Made by a program: the position numbers and the translations under genes. Positions 35,925 through 38,911 of a stretch of 38,911 bases of DNA are shown here, piece after piece (positions within the stretch are counted from its first letter, which is position 1; each line of letters opens with the position of its first letter). The DNA is taken from positions 1 to 38,911 of the forward strand of contig JBASOJ010000012.1 in the NCBI GenBank assembly GCA_049658145.1, written 5' to 3'. The notes under the pieces are model-generated. The model was not told where the DNA came from. It saw only the letters and a program-made list of their open reading frames with translations, and did not search any database. This DNA comes from UBA6100 sp049658145. Its GTDB lineage: Bacteria; Actinomycetota; Coriobacteriia; Anaerosomatales; Anaerosomataceae.

Positions 35925-36529
35925 GCGGCCTCGTGCGCAGGGTCGTCCTCGTGCGGCACCCCGAGACGCTGGCCAACGTGGAGTCGCGCTACATCGGCCG
36001 CCTGGACTCGCCGATTTCGCCAAGGGGCGAGCGGCAGACGGCATGGCTCGGCCGCGTCCTCGAGAACTGGGGCGCCGACGAGGTCTACAGCTCCCCGCTC
36101 GGCAGAGCGCTGTCGACGGCCCGCGCGATCGCGCCACCGTCCACCCCTCTCCGGGTGCTCGAAGAACTGATCGAGATCGATTTCGGGGTCGCCGAGGGCC
36201 TGACCTACGACGAGATCCGTGCGCGGGGCATCGCTCTGGACTACACGGGCAGCGGACCGATCGTGCCGGAAGGGGAGACGGGGGCGGCGTTCGACCGGCG
36301 CGTTCGGGCGGCGGCGGAGATCATCGCCGCGGGTCCCGAGCGCAGCGTGGTCGTCACGCACGGTGGTGTGGTGCGCCGGCTGCTCGTCGCGTGGCTCGGC
36401 CTGCCGGTCGACCGCGCGTGGTGTGTCGCCGTGCCGAACGCGGCGATGATGGTGGTGCGCATCGAGGACGGCGCCGGCATCCTCGAGAGCCTTACGCCGC
36501 CGCCCGATCTCGGCGAGGACCGCGACTAG
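35921..36529 (+). CDS. Histidine phosphatase family protein, CobC/CblZ-like
   Basis: A 202-residue branch-1 histidine phosphatase. VVLVRHPETLANVESRYIGR contains the phospho-accepting His in RHxET form (RHPET; RHGET is commoner), with SSPLGRALSTARAI, an acidic stretch LEELIEIDFGVAEGLTYDEI, and the second catalytic His in VVVTHGGVVRRLL. Its position at the end of cobUTS suggests alpha-ribazole-phosphate phosphatase (CobC), which removes phosphate in the last steps of cobalamin assembly. The RHPET change and the broad specificity of the family leave other phosphate substrates possible. Translationally coupled to cobS. Confidence 0.85.
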   Translation: MSGLVRRVVLVRHPETLANVESRYIGRLDSPISPRGERQTAWLGRVLENWGADEVYSSPLGRALSTARAIAPPSTPLRVLEELIEIDFGVAEGLTYDEIRARGIALDYTGSGPIVPEGETGAAFDRRVRAAAEIIAAGPERSVVVTHGGVVRRLLVAWLGLPVDRAWCVAVPNAAMMVVRIEDGAGILESLTPPPDLGEDRD

Positions 36530-36544
36530 CGCATCCGCTTCGGC

Positions 36545-36573
36545 TTGCGTGCGTGCGGACGGTGCGCGACAAT
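36545..36573 (+). promoter_or_regulatory. Promoter of the hisC-aroF-tyrA set
   Basis: TTGCGT (36545-36550), 17 bases, GACAAT (36568-36573): a plausible housekeeping promoter with start near 36580, 26 bases before ATG 36606. It would start a new transcript after the cobalamin genes. Confidence 0.5.
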
Positions 36574-36605
36574 CCACGAACACGCTGAGTCGGGAGGCGC
36601 TCGCG

Positions 36606-37706
36606 ATGGACTGGGACCGCATGATCCGTGAGGAGCTCGGCACGCTGGTGCCGTACGCACCCGGGCTGCGCGAGGAGCAGGTGCGCGAACGCTCCGGGCG
36701 CGACGACATCTGCAAGCTCTCCAGTAACGAGGGCCCTCACGGCCCCTTCCCCGCGGCCATCACAGCCATGGAGCACGAGCTCGCGGGTCTCAATCGCTAT
36801 CCCGAGGGTGCCTCCCTGGCACTGAGGGAGCGGCTCGCGGCCAGCCACAGTGTCCCCGTCTCACAGGTCCTCGTGGGCAGCGGCAGCAACGAGCTGCTGC
36901 GCCTCGTCGCTCAGACGGTGATCCGCCCCGGCGATGAAGTCGTGTACGCATGGCCCTCGTTCGTCGTGTACCCCATGGCCACGACAATGTTCGGCGGCGT
37001 GCACGTGAGGGTGCCGCTCGACGAGACCGACACACACGACCTCGACGCGATGCTCGCGGCCGTGACCGACCGGACGCGTATCGTGTTCCTGTGCAACCCG
37101 AACAACCCCACCGGGACCTACTACTCCAAAGACGCGTTCGACCGTTTCCTGGAGCGCCTTCCGGAGCACGTCCTGCTGGTTCTCGACGAGGCGTACTTCG
37201 AGTTCGTCACGGCCGAGGACTATCCGGACGGGATGGACTACTTCGACGGCACGCGATCGATCGTCGTGCTGCGCACGTTCTCCAAGATCTACTCGCTCGC
37301 CGGCATCCGGATCGGCTACGGCTTCGCGCCCGAGCCCCTGGTGCATGCCGTTGACTGTATCCGCGAGCCGTTCAACGTGAACTCGGTCGCGCAGGCGGGC
37401 GCGCTCGCCTCGCTCGACGATGAGGTAGAGGTCCGCCGTCGCCGCACGGAGAACCAAGAACAGAAGACGTACCTGTATTCGGGCTTCGACCGGCTCGGCA
37501 TCTCCTGGGTGCCGTCGGAGACGAACTTCGTCTGGGTCAAGACGGAGAGGCCGGTCGAAGTGTTCGAGGCCCTGCTCGAAGGGGGCGTGATCGTCCGCGG
37601 GTTCGGTCCGACGCCGGCGCTTAGAGTGGGTGTGGGCACCGCAGAGGACTCGCGAAGGACGATCGAAGCGTTCGAGGCGGCCATCGCCCGGCTCGGCAGC
37701 ATCTAG
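36606..37706 (+). CDS. hisC: Histidinol-phosphate / aromatic aminotransferase
   Basis: A 366-residue PLP enzyme of fold type I. KLSSNEGPHGPFPAAITAME is the HisC N-terminal block (LSSNENPxG class, with E-G here). LNRYPEGAS, GSGSNELLRLVAQ, FLCNPNNPTGTYYSK, LLVLDEAYFEFV and TFSKIYSLAGIRIGYG follow, and the last holds the PLP lysine. ATG 36606 follows GGGAGG. The sequence is HisC-like, but it stands before aroF and tyrA rather than among his genes. It may therefore transaminate phenylpyruvate/hydroxyphenylpyruvate or prephenate for Phe/Tyr synthesis, possibly along with histidinol phosphate (inference from context). Confidence 0.92.
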   Translation: MDWDRMIREELGTLVPYAPGLREEQVRERSGRDDICKLSSNEGPHGPFPAAITAMEHELAGLNRYPEGASLALRERLAASHSVPVSQVLVGSGSNELLRLVAQTVIRPGDEVVYAWPSFVVYPMATTMFGGVHVRVPLDETDTHDLDAMLAAVTDRTRIVFLCNPNNPTGTYYSKDAFDRFLERLPEHVLLVLDEAYFEFVTAEDYPDGMDYFDGTRSIVVLRTFSKIYSLAGIRIGYGFAPEPLVHAVDCIREPFNVNSVAQAGALASLDDEVEVRRRRTENQEQKTYLYSGFDRLGISWVPSETNFVWVKTERPVEVFEALLEGGVIVRGFGPTPALRVGVGTAEDSRRTIEAFEAAIARLGSI

Positions 37707-37720
37707 CTGCGAGAGAGCCA

Positions 37721-37749
37721 GTGACGGCCGGATAAGCCGGGACCGTCAC
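37721..37749 (+). promoter_or_regulatory. Leader hairpin before aroF
   Basis: GTGACGG (37721-37727) pairs with CCGTCAC (37743-37749), with an inner CCGG/CCGG stem around ATAAG. A second GC-rich inverted repeat (GCGCGC/GCGCGC, about 37755-37772) abuts the ribosome binding site AAAGGGG. Either a terminator between hisC and aroF or an attenuator-like leader. Confidence 0.5.
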
Positions 37750-37787
37750 ACACGCGCGCGAGAGGGCGCGCGAAAGGGGTGAAGGCG

Positions 37788-38813
37788 ATGCTCGTCATCA
37801 TGCGCGACCACGCGTCTGTCGAAGACGTCCAGCACGTTGTCGATCTGCTCACCGAGGCGGGTGCCGAGGCGCATCTGTCGCGCGGTGAGGTCAAGACCAT
37901 CATCGGCGTGATCGGTGACCGTGAGGTCATCTACTCACTCGAGTTCGAGGGCCTGCCGGGCGTGGAGCAGGTCGTTCGAGTCCTGAAGCCGTTCAAGCTC
38001 GTGAGCCGCGACTTCCAGCCCGAGGACACGGTGGTGCGTGTTGGCGCCACGGCGATCGGCGGGGGAGCGTTCGGCGTGATCGCCGGGCCGTGCTCCATCG
38101 AGAGCGAGGATCAGATGCTCGCGACCGCCCGCGCGGTGGCCGGGGCCGGTGCGACGATGCTTCGCGGGGGGGCGTACAAGCCCCGTTCCAGCCCGTACGC
38201 GTTCCAGGGCATGGGCGTCGAGGGCCTTCGGCTCCTGCGTGAAGCCGGCGACGAGGTCGGTCTGCCGGTGGTGACCGAGGTTCTCGACGTGCGCGACGCC
38301 GCGACGGTGGCCGAGTACGCGGACATCCTCCAGGTGGGTGCGCGCAGCATGCAGAACTTCATGATGCTCGACGAACTCGGCACGATGGACCGCCCCATAC
38401 TGCTGAAGCGCGGCCTCTCGGCCACGATCGAGGAGCTGCTCTCGGCCGCCGAGTACATCCTCAAGGGCGGCAACCGGGACGTGATCCTGTGCGAGCGGGG
38501 GATCCGCACGTTCGAGACATACACCCGCAACACGCTCGACCTCGCGGCCGTGGCCGCGCTGAAGTCGCTCACACATCTGCCCGTGGTGGTGGACCCGTCG
38601 CATGCAACCGGCCGTCGTGACCTGATCGGGCCGATGTGTCGCGCGGGCATCGCGGCGGGCGCGGACGGCCTCATGGTCGAGGTGCATCCCGATCCCGAGC
38701 ACGCCCGGTGCGACGGTCCGCAGTCCCTCACGCCCGGCGACTTCGCTGCGCTGATGGCGGATCTTGGTCCGCGGGTGACGCTCGAGGGCAAGCGGATGGG
38801 GGAGGCGTCGTGA
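37788..38813 (+). CDS. aroF: 3-deoxy-7-phosphoheptulonate (DAHP) synthase, AroF type with N-terminal ferredoxin-like domain
   Basis: A 341-residue enzyme catalysing the first step of the shikimate pathway (PEP + erythrose 4-phosphate). Residues 1-70 form the small regulatory domain seen in Thermotoga-like enzymes (LVIMRDHASVEDVQHVVDLL, then GVIGDRE). The barrel carries IAGPCSIESEDQM, RGGAYKPRSSPYAFQGMG, LQVGARSMQNF, LLKRGLSATIEELL and VDPSHATGRRDLI, all expected for the AroG/KdsA-type family. I chose ATG 37788 (AAAGGGG upstream) over GTG 37779. The N-terminal domain usually confers feedback inhibition by Tyr or Phe. The stop overlaps tyrA. Confidence 0.95.
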   Translation: MLVIMRDHASVEDVQHVVDLLTEAGAEAHLSRGEVKTIIGVIGDREVIYSLEFEGLPGVEQVVRVLKPFKLVSRDFQPEDTVVRVGATAIGGGAFGVIAGPCSIESEDQMLATARAVAGAGATMLRGGAYKPRSSPYAFQGMGVEGLRLLREAGDEVGLPVVTEVLDVRDAATVAEYADILQVGARSMQNFMMLDELGTMDRPILLKRGLSATIEELLSAAEYILKGGNRDVILCERGIRTFETYTRNTLDLAAVAALKSLTHLPVVVDPSHATGRRDLIGPMCRAGIAAGADGLMVEVHPDPEHARCDGPQSLTPGDFAALMADLGPRVTLEGKRMGEAS

Positions 38814-38911
38814 CGGTGCAGCGGCTCACGGTGGTGGGACTCGGCCTCATCGGCGGTTCGGTGGCGGCCGCGGCGCGGCGCGCGGGCGTGCGGCGCGTAA
38901 GGGCCGTGGAC
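38810..38911 (+). CDS. tyrA: Prephenate dehydrogenase, N-terminal part (cut by window end)
   Basis: Only 34 codons are in the window. VVGLGLIGGSVAAAARRAG is the N-terminal NAD(P)-binding GxGxxGGS loop as it appears in TyrA proteins (GLGLIGGS being characteristic). The GTG at 38810 overlaps the aroF stop (GTGA), so the two are coupled. Together with hisC and aroF, this suggests a tyrosine/phenylalanine synthesis set. Other Rossmann dehydrogenases are possible, but the context favours TyrA. Confidence 0.82.
   Translation, partial: MTVQRLTVVGLGLIGGSVAAAARRAGVRRVRAVD

Noticed and set aside
1..38911. CRISPR arrays, insertion sequences, rRNA genes
   Set aside because: No regularly spaced repeats, no transposase or integrase reading frame, and no rRNA-like stretch were seen on either strand.

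Overview
The window is GC-rich and almost entirely coding on the + strand; only one small gene (19256-19456) reads the other way. Many starts are GTG, and stops and starts often overlap by 1-4 bases (ATGA/GTGA). Together these suggest an anaerobic or facultative high-GC Gram-positive, most likely a Coriobacteriia-like member of the Actinomycetota: a Thermotoga-like tryptophanyl-tRNA synthetase, an AroG/KdsA-type DAHP synthase, a DHH-CBS-nucleotidyltransferase fusion, late cobalamin genes and a PilB ATPase. The placement is an inference from gene content and codon style; no phylogeny was run.

Region 1 (1-1910): the end of a ThiP-like ABC permease, its ATPase, and a membrane-anchored beta-propeller protein, all translationally coupled.

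Region 2 (1911-7388) is the striking part: a toxin-antitoxin (TA) island. About 5.2 kb hold three MqsR/MqsA-type modules (2180-2950, 3046-3833, 6588-7388), an AbiEi/AbiEii pair (3957-5410), an orphan addiction-module antitoxin (5512-5733) and a MazEF pair (5901-6485). Each full module has a recognisable operator, and four of the five share one layout: the right half of the palindrome lies inside an extended -10 of the form TGnTAnnnT. Two toxin genes have their ribosome binding site in a hairpin. A roughly 75-bp fragment of the wecB gene (intact at 7471-8559) lies at 1920-1994, on the far side of the island, so the island is bracketed by imperfect direct repeats of wecB sequence.

Region 3 (7471-11466): wecB, a small helix-turn-helix protein gene, and two tandem GAF/HD-GYP genes predicted to degrade cyclic di-GMP.

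Region 4 (11678-17374): a LivJGFHM-type ABC importer operon ending in an acetamidase/formamidase gene. This suggests uptake and hydrolysis of a short amide or a urea-like compound. A 14-bp hairpin separates the binding-protein gene from the rest.

Region 5 (17537-22622): galE, tRNA-Val(CAC), three uncharacterised small genes, an ABC-F ATPase, then a promoter followed within 70 bases by a perfect terminator (a small RNA or attenuated leader) ahead of a FlgM-like gene.

Region 6 (22754-38911): housekeeping genes. These are pilB; nucleoside catabolism (deoB, deoA); the DHH-CBS-nucleotidyltransferase fusion; a site-2 protease; trpS; scpA-scpB-rluB; cobU-cobT-cobS-phosphatase; and hisC-aroF-tyrA (cut by the window end). 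No transposase, integrase, rRNA or CRISPR array was seen. No gene-free stretch exceeds 300 bases; the longest are 1911-2179 and 22090-22361, and both are described below.
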